Below are positions 1-11,936 of a stretch of DNA of 64,000 nt, piece after piece (positions within the stretch are counted from its first letter, which is position 1; each line of letters starts with the position of its first letter). Source of the stretch: Gnetum montanum (lineage: Eukaryota; Streptophyta; Gnetopsida; Gnetales; Gnetaceae). A model generated the notes under the pieces. That model had not been told where the DNA came from. It was given only the letters and a program-made list of their open reading frames with translations, and made no database searches. The position numbers were made by a program, and so were the translations under genes. The stretch covers positions 31,503-95,502 of the forward strand of contig MNCI01007801.1 in NCBI GenBank assembly GCA_015680685.1. The letters are read 5' to 3'.

Positions 1-2360
1 AGCTCATTCAAGCTATGATTTCTATACCTAATGAAAAAGTTCCAAGTGTTGATGGTTTTTTTATTGAATTCTACAAATGTTTTTCAATTTTAAATTAAAC
101 ATGACTTTTATAACATGAAAGTTGTAAGAAATGATTCTTTAGGAAAGGTTTTAAATCAAGGTATGATAAAAATTTTATCCAAAGAAAGAAATCCTACACT
201 ACTAAAAATTGGAGATCCATTACTTTTCTTGGAACAAGCTATAAAATTATTAATTGTGTAGTCACTTCTATGCTCACATATTACATTTGTAACATTGTGA
301 ATAAGGAGCAAACTAGATTTGTTCTAGGCAAATATATATTCTTGATATTGTTTTAACAATTACTGAAGCTCTATCATGGGCAAAAGAAATTAACCAAAAA
401 TGGTTTCTTTTAAAATTAGATTTTTCTCAAGCTTATGATCCAATTGAATGGAATTTATTTTTAAAATTGTTTAACATATGCAACTTGATCAGTATTTATG
501 CATCATGTGTCTCTTCTACTCAAATATTCTACTGCTAGAGTTTCAGTCAATGATAAATTAAGTAAATAATTTCCCTTGCAAAGATCCATAAAACAAAGTT
601 GCCCTATTGCACCCTTTTTATTTATTATTTCTTTTAGTGTTTTAGGGTATGCTTTTGATTGGGCTAATCAAGAGAAGAGTATTCAATGAGCGTCTCTTCT
701 AGGATCTTAGGTTGTATTTGTATCAACCAATTATTTGAAGATACCTTTTTGCTACTTAAAGAGAATCAATTCAATCATAAATATCATTTAGGCTTATTGT
801 GATGCTTTAGGTTCCAAAATTAATTTGGATAAATCTCAATCCATTAGACAATCACATAGGCCTCTTAAGATTAATAATCTAAATTTTCCTTGGAAATGAA
901 TTGAACCACACGTGACCTTCAAGCTTCTTAGAATACCTATTGCTATTATTCCTAACATCTCCCAATTATGGTAGCTTCTTGTTCAAAACATTTAGCCAAA
1001 ATTTTATATTTGATCTCAATGGAACTTATCTTTGGCAAGAAGGATTATTGTGGCTAACACAATCTTCTAGCCATGTCTATTACTGATCCTTTAGTACTCT
1101 AAAGAAAAGTAGTTACAAAAACGTACACAATATTTTCAAAAAGTATATTTGAAAAAATTCCAATTCTACTCATGGGTTTGCTCATGTAAAATGGAAGATT
1201 TGTTACCTATTCAAGAATAATGATGGGCTTGAAGTTGGTGGATTACATAATCAAGCTTTGGCTTTATCTATTGAATGGATCCTTTGGGCAATGGAAGGTG
1301 AGGAAGGGTATAAGAAAATGCTTAGACTTTGCATTTAGAAAATTGCTTATATTCTTCATAAGCCTTAATTATATTGGCTTAACTATATTATCTCATATGT
1401 TTCTCTTAACATTAAGAGATCCTAATTTTTAAAAGCTATATGGAAAATTTGGTAAACAATGTCTCATTTTCTCAAATGGTTTCCTCAATGGGTAAACTCA
1501 TATCTGATTCATTCTTATTTTCTTTGGTAATTATCTAGTACAACTTATGCTTTTTATGATTTTAATCATCCTCCATTAAACATGTTAGAAAACGTATCTT
1601 TTTATAGCTAGGAAGACTTCATTCATTTAGATGGGGTTATGCAAATGGATAACATAATTAAAAAGGTGTCTTCTTTACAAAACTATCAACCTTTTTCATA
1701 TGATATTCTTTCTCTCATTATTAAATAAGTTAAGACACCGGTAGCTATTAAGTGAAAGCTTCAAGATAATTAAATATGGGCCAACTTCTCAATTTCTAAA
1801 TTTATCAATAAAATTATTCCACGACACCATCATTTTTTTTATTTGAATCAGAAATAGAATGCTAGTTGGTGTTTTGAGTAATGGAGGACTATTTTTAAAA
1901 ATCTTTCAAGATCTAGTTGGCAACCTAAAATTAAGATTTTTATTTAGTGAATTCTTAAAAATGGTCTTCTAGTGAGGTCAAGACTTAAAAGACGTGGAAT
2001 TGCAATTCCAAACTACCTCCATATATTGAAGCTAAAGTAGTATGATACTTATTTTGAGATTGCTACAAAGTTAATCCTATTGTAGTGCTTTTTAAAAAAA
2101 CTATTTGTTTAGGATAAAGAAGTGTCATATTCCTTTGGTCAATATATTTCTATAGCCATTAATAATCCCTAAAATGCTTTTAACATTCCTAATTTTTTTT
2201 CATCATATAGAATCAAAGACATGTCTATTTTTTTTAAGGCCAACTAATTTCTCTTTCTACATGGGTTATTTTCTCTTCACTTTGTCATTCTCTTCTTCTT
2301 CACATTCATACAAAGGACAAGAATGATTCTGCACAAAATAAACTACCTATGCTATTGTAG
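1..2360 (+). mobile_element. L1-type LINE relic, reverse transcriptase and C-terminal part
   Basis: Decayed reading frames on the plus strand give pieces of a plant L1 reverse transcriptase. A 'VDGFFIEFYK' motif lies near position 45 and an 'LDFSQAYDPIEW' palm motif near 420. A 'LSLARRIIVANTI' segment lies near 1025, and a 'WQPKIKIFIWRILKNGLL' zf-RVT-like segment near 1920. Frames shift and stops interrupt throughout, so nothing is expressed as a full protein. The 5' end is outside the window. The last 125 bp (2235-2360) recur at 9995-10118, which suggests this is the family's 3' untranslated end. The ORF2 relic of another element begins soon after. Confidence 0.75.
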
Positions 2361-2479
2361 TTTGATAAGGAAAAGTCATGACCACCATTCCCTATCTATG
2401 ATTTTTTGAAATTCAATGTACATTTTATGAGAAAAGTATTGGTAAAAGGACTTTTCCATTTCCCTATCTAATTAGAAAA

Positions 2480-4520
2480 TTGTCCAAGAGGAAGGGTGTA
2501 AGTAGTTATACTCATGATATTCCAAGGATTGCACAAGCTTCATTCAGTAAGATCATAAAACACATGCCAATGAAGAAAGTGATTAATCCATTACCAAAAT
2601 CACCTACAAGCATCCAAGATGCAATAACAGCAATACTAGCAATAATAATTCTAGTAGCAACACCCCATCTACAATGTTGTCAATACAACAATACTAGCAA
2701 TAATAATTCTAGTAGCAACACCCCATCTACAATGTTGTCAATACCACCCATGCCATCATAGGAAACATCAAAAGAAGCAAGGCCAAGTTGGACACCTATT
2801 GAACCATCAAATATGTATCATTCTAAAATGTCCACATCAAGCAAAATAAAGGCGATAACATAAGAATTCAGCTAGAGGATCCACGATATTTCTAAGCTTC
2901 TAGCTACTAAAAAAAGATAGTGAGCTAGATAATAATAAATCCAACATTAAGAGATATGTCATTTAGAAGGTTCAGAGATTATTCATAGATTTCAAGTAAT
3001 GCAACATCATTTCAAGTGATGCTAGAAGTAGGTAACAAGGCTATAATGGTTGTCCTTCCATATAAAGGCTAAGAAGAAGCTATAAAAGTTGTTGCTAGAT
3101 ATTTAAATATAGAATAAAATATCCCCGTAGCACTTTAGTGTATAAAACAAAAGGGCATCTTAGTGTTCACCAACCCAAGAAAGAGACTAGAACAGATAGA
3201 GCAAGCAAATATTTCTAAGTAGATGACACCAACAAAACATGAGCAACTCCTAGAGAAATTGTTAAGTACAAGATAGGTTTTAGCTAAAACATTCAATATT
3301 CAAAATGACATGACTACCCTACAATCTAAGATCATAACAAAAAAAGAAAATTAATGCTATCTAATGCCCTAAATTTATAGAGTTAAGTAGAAACTCTCAG
3401 ATTGAAATAGAAACTCATTCAACTCCAAGCAGACTTGACAAACCCAATCATCATCTTACACTAGAAAACTTGGATAAATTTAAAAATGTGAATAATGCAT
3501 GGCTATAGGCTACATCTTGAGAAGCCTTTAAAATCAAATAGGTGATGTGGAAAGCAACAAAATTTAGTGAAAATTCATATAGCATCAAAAAGAGGGTTTT
3601 TTAAGTGAAAGAGAAAAATATGGATTTTGTTGTAGCTAGTAGAAGGTTGAAGTTGGTCAAAAATTAATGGGATGCATTTGAATTTTACCTATAACATGTC
3701 AAATACAAACAAACTAAGAAAAACATGAAGCCAAGTTGGAAGTGAGAATCATAATTTCTTAATGTAAGAAGTATGCTTCATTCAATAACAAATAATTTTG
3801 GAGATTTTAGTTTGAAAAAATAAGGCTAAGATGTTAGAGAATATCAAGAACCATTACAGAGATCAAGTTGGCTTGTAGAAGGAGCTAAATAAGAATTATA
3901 TAAAGATGATCAAGATGAAACTTGAAAGCTTCCTCCATGATCCCAAGCTAGCTACGTGGAAAGATGTCATTCACATGATGAATGGTAGTCAAAGTTTAGA
4001 GCTCAAATTGAATGACATGGCTATTGAGGATCTCACCCACTATCTAGAACTCACTAACCTAAACTAATCTAATTTTTCCTTCATCATATTAAACACGTTT
4101 AAGAATGATCTAGAAAAATAGTTAGTAGCTACCTTTACACTTTATGAACGTGAATATCAAGTTCACAAGAAAATAAAAGGTAAGCTAAAGATAGAGATGG
4201 TAAAAAAAAAGAGGTCTACAAAAGTCAATTTATAGGCTAAAGAGATGTAGCAAAAGACTTGGTGAAAAGAATGAATGATTACTATGAATACAATTAACTT
4301 CTAGCAAATATGAAGCATGATCAACACTTGTTTGCAGCTTGCTTTATCAATGTCAATGAGCTCTTCCTCACTCTAGCCTAACTATGGAATGTCCTAGTGC
4401 CATCTAAGTTGGTCAAACACACCTAGAAAACAAGGGATCCACAAACCAACAAAGAAAAATTTTAGTCCATTAACTAGATGTAGAAGCAAAAGGGCAAGGA
4501 GTAGATGTTATCAAGATTGT
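2480..4520 (+). pseudogene. Ancient ORF2 relic of the LTR family (element J)
   Basis: This decayed region reads like the ORF2 of elements G and A. Near 3005 the phrase 'TSFQVMLEVGN' aligns with 24452 in G and 41070 in A. Near 4335 'NELFLTLA.LWNVLVPS' aligns with the conserved C-terminal segment near 42380 in A. The 3350-4250 stretch is Lys/Glu/Asn-rich, consistent with the coiled-coil middle. The start resembles the 'M.PKR' start of G and A, but the ATG has become TTG. It is followed by an old LTR (4739-5753) just as ORF2 is in A and G. Gag and the 5' LTR were not found upstream. The assignment rests on by-eye comparison. Confidence 0.55.
2631..2746 (+). repeat. 58-bp tandem duplication
   Basis: Two nearly identical copies of a 58-bp unit start at 2631 and 2689. 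Both carry the segment from 'caatactagc' through 'atgttgtcaata'. They lie inside the J ORF2 relic. Confidence 0.9.
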
Positions 4521-4738
4521 AAATATTATCAATCCTTTTTATAAATTTTTGTTATTTGTATGAAGGTCATTTCAATTTTATAAACATGTCAACCACTCGA
4601 ATTTTGTAGTCATGATGCACTTGTAATTTTGTCTTATAATCAATTAGTTAGTTAATCATAATTACCTTACCAATTGTGTAATCAAGCTTCATCTATTTTT
4701 TGTAACTTGATAATGAGTTTTGAGTTAATTATGAGGGT

Positions 4739-5753
4739 ATGATAAATTTAAAAAATACAAAATTTGACATTGTACTAATATATTGGACCAAGTTTCTTAT
4801 TTATATGCATATTATGAAGTGTATTAATGATAAGTTTTAGTTCATAGTAACAAAACTATGTTAATTTGTTTTTATGAATTGTAGTAGTTAATAATTGCTT
4901 GTAGCATATGTCTTGAATTGATTATCTAACTCTTTATTTAAGTGGTTGTACCCAGATGTAACCATGATTCAACAATAAAGATTAAGCAGCTGCAACACTT
5001 CACATTAGATTAAATTAACTTACTTCTTATGTACTTTGCTTTCTTACAATTAACTAGTAATTTTTATATAATGTTAACATTACATTTCATGGTACATTAA
5101 TCATGGAAAAATACATGTGTTAAAACCTTAAACATTAAATATGATTAACTTGGTGATCTCGATAGTTAGTAATAATAGGTGGCGTAAGTAGTTAGCTCAT
5201 TGTCTTGTTAGGCAATAGTTTGATAGTTTGAGTTGCATGTGAGACATCGTTATATTTCTCTACTAATGACGTATTTTGCATAAGTTCATTTGTCTTACAA
5301 ATCCTTTAGGCCTACATAAACATACTAAAATAATAAAATAGCAATATCAATTAACTTTATTTTCCTAGTTAGTTAATTAGGTTACTTCACTAAATAATTA
5401 ACCAGTAAATCCATGAACATAACAAAAGATTGATGAAGTAGATCCTTATCACCCTAGGACTTCACTTCACTTCACTTGCATGCATAGTTAGCCACTAGTT
5501 TAGATCATTTCTATTTGAGGTAATTTTCTATACTTAGTAATAATGGGCTAGACAACATCTCAAATCATATGTCTCAATCATACTTAACCCTATGACATAA
5601 GTCAAGTATAAGTATGATTAAGAAGACAGCAACCTACAATCCACCTCAAGTACTTTAGATGTTCTACCTAGCCCATCCACAAGTTGCAATAAGATATATA
5701 GCATACACTAAAGGGTTGTATAGTTAGGCATGGAACATACTTGCTATTCATCA
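4739..5753 (+). repeat. Ancient LTR of element J
   Basis: A purine-rich 'atgagggta' directly precedes a TGAT start, as at the polypurine tract/LTR junctions of A, B, D and G. Inside, 'aacaataaagattaag' followed by 'gcaacacttcacattag' aligns with the poly(A)-signal segment of the younger LTRs (AATAAA at 4974-4979). The end 'gttaggcatgg...attcatca' aligns with the conserved LTR terminus 'gttgagtgtagg...actcatca'. A SINE at about 5178-5335 interrupts it. The copy is much more diverged than any other LTR in the window. Confidence 0.55.
5178..5335 (+). mobile_element. tRNA-derived SINE, copy 1
   Basis: The head 'ggtggcgtaagtagttagct' resembles a tRNA A box, and 'agtttgagtt' resembles a B box about 40 bp later. 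The head is shared with the copy at 8639 and the partial copy at 15768. It lies within the old LTR of element J. Confidence 0.5.
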
Positions 5754-7060
5754 TCTATCCATTATTGTTTTTTATTTAATGGTACAAAGTGAAAGGGAAA
5801 AAGAACATATCAATTAAATAATATTGTAAACATAATAAACTCTATAACTAAGCATTACAAAGATTTATCATTATATAAATGTAACAATTGAATACACACA
5901 TAATAAACATATTTTATTGATTGAAAAGAGTGTTAAACTAAATCCATAATTATGAAACAATCAATAAAACATGTTTGTTTATCAACGATACTAAACCATT
6001 CAATAAATTTTGTAATGAAGAGTATGCATAGAGAGTGAAGAAAATACTTCATCAAATTTTGAGCTTAAACAAGATAGAAGTTACTTTGCTAAAGAAAACA
6101 ACTTTGAAGTTAACAATAGTTGAAAGATATCGCTAAAGATATAGAAACTTAGGAGAAAAAAGAAAGGAAAATTACATAAGGCACTTTAGGAAAAATATGT
6201 ACTCATTAAAGTGAATAACTTGTTGCATAAAGCAATTCCATGAGCTCAAGCTACAAAATAACAACTCAACATAGTTGAACTTAAGTTCCAAAGTAGCAAC
6301 CTAATTTAAACCTTGGAGAACTTCATAGCTTAATTAACTATTACAAAATTGGTCTTGAATACACAATTAACTATTGAGCTACCTAGGAACCTTTAAGCTT
6401 AGTTAAGATTTAGCACTTGAACTAAACAAATGATATTGTTGTATAGTTAATAATTTTGTAATGTAAACATGTACAATGGAATTAATTAACACACATCGGT
6501 TTCATTTATTATGAAATTTTTAGGTTAATAAACTTATGGTGATTAAAAAAAGTTACTAACATAATTCTAATCCTACACAAAGATTTATCTAGTATAATTA
6601 GTTTATGAAACTTGGATTAAACCATGGATGAAAAACCCAAAGGATGAAATAATTCAAATTGTATGCACAATTGGAAATTGTACTCATGACTTTATATCTA
6701 AAAGTATTTTGAGTGATGAAATAAGCCAAATTAAATTCTCAAAACTCATTGCACTAGCTATGGGATTCACTAAATATAGAACTATTATAAATTTTTTTTG
6801 ATTTAATCCTATTTTAAATCTAAAACCAAATGTATGTAATTATATTCATTAAGATCCTTGTGGATTTTTTGGAGCATACCAATTTGTTTTAAATTATATT
6901 TTATATAAAATATTTCATCTTCAACTAATATAAAAATATAACTCAATTTAGAAAAAAGAATTACAAATTTATTTATTAGAAAAATAATATAAAGAAAATT
7001 TAATGTTTTATAATCTTTAAGGATCACGAATTTAAAGCTTAAAAATTGTCCCAAGCAACA
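5754..7060. other. AT-rich stretch with no recognised feature
   Basis: I see only short frames, of no recognisable content. The frame at 6809-7054 (-) is low-complexity Ile/Phe/Lys-rich and has no family resemblance. Confidence 0.5.
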
Positions 7061-7079
7061 CCATTACCTTTGCTATTAA

Positions 7080-7640
7080 GTTGCAAAATAAGTCACAAAA
7101 TTTTAGGAATTCCAATAATCTTCACTTTGACAATAAGTTAACCTCAATTCTACATCACCAAGCTAAAGAAGCTTGAGCACCACTTGGAATTACATCTTAA
7201 ATACATACATCGAACAAGTAATGTCTCAACAACTTGTCCTTTCTACATTAGCATTAAGTCATTGGCCATAAGCTTGCTATAGAAAAAGGAACATTGATAT
7301 TATATTCTTGTAAACTTCATCATATTAATTTGGTCACCATGTTCACACAAGTTTATCTTATATTAATTTTCTAGAGAAATGTCACCATCTTTGATTACTT
7401 GTGACATTTAATGACATCTAATGTTTACATGTTTTGTCTTAATATGATAAGTTGGGTTGTCTTTGAAAAATTGTATTTGAATTATCACAAAATACCTCAT
7501 TTTTTCGTTATTCCTTGAAGTCATCTTGAAAATCTTTCCACCAAATAACTTCCTTACAAGCCTTTGTTGTTGTCATATATTTTCTAACAAACAAGTCCAT
7601 TTTTTCTAAGAAATTGAATTTTTACTTACTTTCATTGAGA
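7080..7640 (-). pseudogene. Ty1/copia RNase H C-terminal relic
   Basis: Read on the minus strand, about 7600 to 7380 gives 'TTKACKEVIWWKDF', then 'CDNSNTI', then 'KTKHVNIRCH'. These match in order the end of a Ty1/copia RNase H domain, whose usual form is 'TEACKEALWL...CDSQSAI...RTKHIDVRYH'. Several frameshifts and stops interrupt it. The copia LTR that should follow on the lower-coordinate side was not delimited. Identification is by motif order only. Confidence 0.6.
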
Positions 7641-8149
7641 CCCTCTTAGATCTATTGGATAGTTTAAAAATTACTTTTACCACATTTTTTAATCTATGAC
7701 AAAAAGTAGGGGAATAAGGTAGATTTGAGGTCATTTCATTGGTAGGAAAACTAGCAACAACTTTCTCTATTAGCTTCACCAAAGACCAAGTAGAAATGTA
7801 AAAATATTTAAGGTTAAAAATGCTACTTGTGCTCTATAATGAGGTGGACATGCAAGAAGAACACATTCACATATAGTTTGAGAGAAATCCTTTGGCATGA
7901 TGGCACCTATATAGTCAACATACCTTTAGTTATTGGAATCAAACTATGCCTTGGGATTTTTATGCCAAGTCTCTCATCATTAAGGTAACACCTCATTATG
8001 ATCATTCACAGTTTATCCTAAAGCTTGATCTATTTTTAATTTTTTTTCATATTTGCTCTGCTAGGCATTTCCTATTCTTTCTTGGTCTTCATTTCAAAGG
8101 ATTTGCTAAAACTATGATGTGGAAGCCTTTTTAAATTTAAGTTTCTATT
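7641..8149. other. Stretch without a recognised gene
   Basis: There are only short frames of no recognised content. It may be a further, unrecognisable part of the copia relic. Confidence 0.4.
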
Positions 8150-8265
8150 ATTAGGATTTGAATCTAGGTTATCTAGGTGAAAGCCATGTATCCTTACTAG
8201 ACTAAACAACAATGGAGATAGTAATAAGCTTACCAATTGAGCTATAGACTCATTCATCATAAAAG
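8150..8265 (-). mobile_element. tRNA-like SINE fragment
   Basis: On the minus strand, 'tatagctcaattggtaagc' (about 8249-8231) is a good tRNA A box. 'gattcaaatcct', near 8156-8167, is a B box. The spacing is longer than in a functional tRNA and no cloverleaf is evident, so a SINE or tRNA pseudogene is more likely. Confidence 0.45.
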
Positions 8266-8638
8266 TACTTGTATTTCAATTATGTTATCAGTAGTGCTAA
8301 CAAATTTTTACCTCTTAAATAATTTTGCAAAGTTAGATTAGAGTCAAGCTCAACAAAGTCTTCTTTCCTTGCTAAATTTGCTAAGTCAATTTCCTTAGCT
8401 GGGTTTTTTAGATAGTAGAGAGGGACAATGTCAATCTCATTAATCATCCATCCATCTTACAAAATTTAAGTTATATAATCTAAAACCTAATTATTATATT
8501 TATCAAAAGTAATACAATAATGGCCAATTCCTCTTAAATAGTAAAACATTCATTTCACTACAATTCAATGTTCTTTCCTAGGATGAGTCATATTTCTATA
8601 ATCAATCCCAATCACATTTTAAATATGTGCCAATGATA

Positions 8639-8825
8639 GGTAGCTCAAGTAGTTAGCTCATTGTCCTATTAGGCAATAGGTTGCTAGTTGAAGTTATACT
8701 TTAGACATCATTATATTCCTCTAATGTATCCTATTGACTATAATTCTTGGTGCCCTTATAGTCATTATTTCGGGTTCCAACCCCCAGTATGCATGCATTT
8801 GTATAAGCACACCAACCATATATTG
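8639..8825 (+). mobile_element. tRNA-derived SINE, copy 2
   Basis: The head 'ggtagctcaagtagttagct' followed by 'aggcaataggttgctagttg' matches copy 1. The tail 'gggttccaacccccagtatg' matches tails at about 15735-15768 and 17865-17915. Confidence 0.55.
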
Positions 8826-9990
8826 TTTTCCTTCTTTTGAACTAGGACATATATTTAAATGAAAAATGTACCTAGAAATTTAGCATTTCCATATGAAAAT
8901 TTAATTGGCCTCCTTCAAAATGTTATAAAACAATATTGGTGACAATTTTATAAAAATCTTTTCATCAATTATCGAACTAATTTTCATTCAAATTTTACTC
9001 GTTTCAATTTTATCATCGTCTTACTATTGTCATTCAAGTTTTCATTACTTTTTACTAGTGAACTAAATTAGTCATCAAATCCTATTGCAAAGGCTTGGAA
9101 TAAGGTCATTTCTAAAAAACTAAGAATTTCATATTAAAAGAGACGTTGAGATCCCCAAAATTTTTGGATAAAAATATATGTATGAACTTAGAACTTCTCA
9201 CCACTACCAAAGGCACGTCTTATGATTCACCCTTTATTAATAAATGAAAGTGAATAATCCTAAGTGTTTTAAACCTTTGACAAAAATGGAATCCTATTAT
9301 CCATTGACCAATCATCTTGGTCAAATGATTAATGACACTTCTTTTGAATATTCAGTAAAACCTTTTGCTCAAGCTTTTACAAAAATCCACTAAACAATCT
9401 ATAATTCATGAAGAGACATGAGTCCACAATTAAACATTTCAACGTTGTTGAACTACAAAACAAGAACAATGAAAGACCAATAAGATGAGCACTCAAATAA
9501 CCAAACCAAAAATAAGCTTAAATTAGAAATAATTGATAAAATTTAAATTAACGTGCTTAAGGAACACAAACAGAGAGCATATCATAATCTCCATGGCTAG
9601 AGAGATGCCCCAAAAGCATGACAGCTTTGGCTGATGCAAAAATAATACCCTGCATTCACTTGATCAAAGTGTATTACTGTTCATGGCATTAATGTTGGTT
9701 TAAAAAACAACTATTCACAGCAAGAATAACTAGAGCCAAACATTACATTTCAATAGCATACACCCAATTACCCGTAAAATAAATTCAATTAGACAAACTT
9801 GATAATGTGTAAATGCTACTTTTCATCAATTACAACAATTGCATCTTTCATTTAGTGGTGAAGAGTATGGAAATGTGACCGAACTAGACCACCACAGCAG
9901 ATAGATACATTTCATCTCTTTTGATGGATTAATTTAAGTCATGCTTCCTACCTTCTCATTTGGTGTCTTGTTCCAATAGTTGTATATTAT
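8826..9990. other. Intergenic stretch, nothing recognised
   Basis: AT-rich, with no frame of recognisable content. Confidence 0.5.
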
Positions 9991-9994
9991 TTAA

Positions 9995-10118
9995 CAAACC
10001 TTGATTTCTATCTCTACATGGGATATTTTTTTTCTTTGCTTTATCATTTTCTTCTTCTTTACATTCATACAAAGGCCAATATAGCTCAACTTAAAATAAA
10101 TTGATCAAGCTATTACAA
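9995..10118 (+). repeat. Second copy of the LINE 3'-end segment
   Basis: The run from 'tctacatgggatattttt' through 'cattcatacaaaggcc' matches 2235-2330 closely. It therefore looks like the 3' end of the same LINE family as at 1-2360. Confidence 0.6.
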
Positions 10119-10264
10119 AAAATTCAAAATTGATGAGTTTAAAATGGGTATACATCTTTGTAGTATTACTTTGTCTAGGTGTCTTGCATTAATGTGTTAG
10201 TTTCATAATGTTGATGTGGTTGTTTCAACTTCTTATATATGATGCTTCCAATAATTTCCAAGGT

Positions 10265-10760
10265 TGAAGATTTTATAATGATTTTAACCTAAATCTACTT
10301 TTAGTGCATATTCCTTTGGGGTACTTCAAAAATATATTGTAATTTCTTTTTTATTAATTAAAAATTTTAAAGAAGATTTTATTATGACTTTAACGAGGGT
10401 CTACTTTTGCTACATATTCCTTTGGGGTACTTGAAAAATATATTGCAACTTCTTTTTTATTAATTGAAAATTTTAGAGATTTTAGGGTACCAAACAAATG
10501 ATCTTAGAATGCATAAAGTTCATGTATATTACAGAATATTTGAAATGCAACTATCTTTGTAATATTAGTTTGTCTAACTATTTTGCAGTGATACTAAATA
10601 CACTGGTTTCATGAAATTAACATAGCTATTTCTCCTTTTTATATGTGATGCTTCATTTCCACCTTCCTAATCACCTGCTTTTGCTATATATTCCTTCAAG
10701 TACTTTGAAAATATAATGCAACTTCTTTTTTATTAAATGAAGATTTTAAAGGTTCTAGGA
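10265..10760 (+). repeat. Three copies of a ~100-bp local repeat
   Basis: Copies lie at about 10265-10365, 10375-10480 and 10660-10760. Each holds 'tattccttNNNGtacttNNAAAATATA' followed by 'cttcttttttattaa'. The first two are adjacent and the third is more diverged. Confidence 0.75.
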
Positions 10761-10764
10761 TACC

Positions 10765-11936
10765 AAATGTAGTATCGATACGAGTAGATCATTTAAAAAG
10801 CTTATAAAACATTGCAGGTGGCAAGAGATAGTAATATAACTTAGCAGCAGATAATCAACTCCTAAAAAGGATGGATAAAATATAATTTCACGTTATAGGT
10901 AGTTTGGTAATTATTCTCTGAACCAAAAAAAAAACACTAAACACTAAAGTTATAATAGACTAACATAAAGGTTGCACGTGGTGAAAACATTATATCAATT
11001 AATGGAAATATGGGTACAGAATTAGAGATTATAAACAAAATATAATTCCACGTTATTAGATGTAACCCTGAAACCTTAGAAGGTTATGCAAGAAATATAA
11101 TTTCTCACCACAGTCCGAGCCCTTTCCTTAAGAATTTGTAGTAACCGTTCACCAAATTTCAGACAACAAATAGGAAATTCCTTGTGTAATCCGAGAGCAC
11201 AAGATGAACATCAACGACGAATTGAGCGTTTTTACCTTTTATCTTTTCAATTTTTTACATCACCAGACAGGGTTAACTGGTAAGGCTAGAAAAACAAAAA
11301 CACGCTGATTTGGAAAAGTATAATGAAATGAAAAACTATATGCCTTTAACGACATGACGAGATTCAAAAGGAAAAAAAGCAATGGCAGCATCGCAGCTTC
11401 TAAAACGAGGAAACAGTCAACAATGCCAACACATACATATCTTTAACACCTAAGATGCACTCTCAAAAAAAATTTTATGAACAACGATTTGAATATGCAA
11501 TGTTCACATCACATTCGCAGTTTGTTACATCAAAGGTCTAATAATAAACTTAACACCATCCTACACTCCCATTTCCCTAGGACCAGAAGTTTTAATTCAT
11601 TACCATACCATGGGCTAAAAGAAAGTGGCTAGTCTTATTTTCTGATATTCAGATCTGGAATAATCGTTCAGTCGCAGCTCATGAAAGGAAAGCATTTCAA
11701 TATTAAAACAATATTACTTGTGTACATTTTTGTAATGCAATAAAGAAAAAGTTGCTTGAACATCATAAAGTTTAATAGAAAAAAAAAATGCCGTAAACAA
11801 GTTTACCTAGTCCTCACAAAACTAGGCCAAAAAATTCAGTCTCAAGAAGAAGCTGCTGTAATAGCCGATTTTTGGAAAGATTTCAAATATATATATTAGA
11901 AAGATGCAATGTTAAACGATCAAACTAAGTCCTATT
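10765..11936. other. Region downstream of the eIF3m gene
   Basis: No gene is recognised. The part next to 11937 must hold the 3' untranslated region of the minus-strand eIF3m gene. I could not place its cleavage site. Confidence 0.4.

Noticed and set aside
8150-8265. Functional tRNA gene on the minus strand
   Set aside because: A- and B-box-like motifs are present, but the spacing is too long and no acceptor stem or anticodon arm could be formed by eye.
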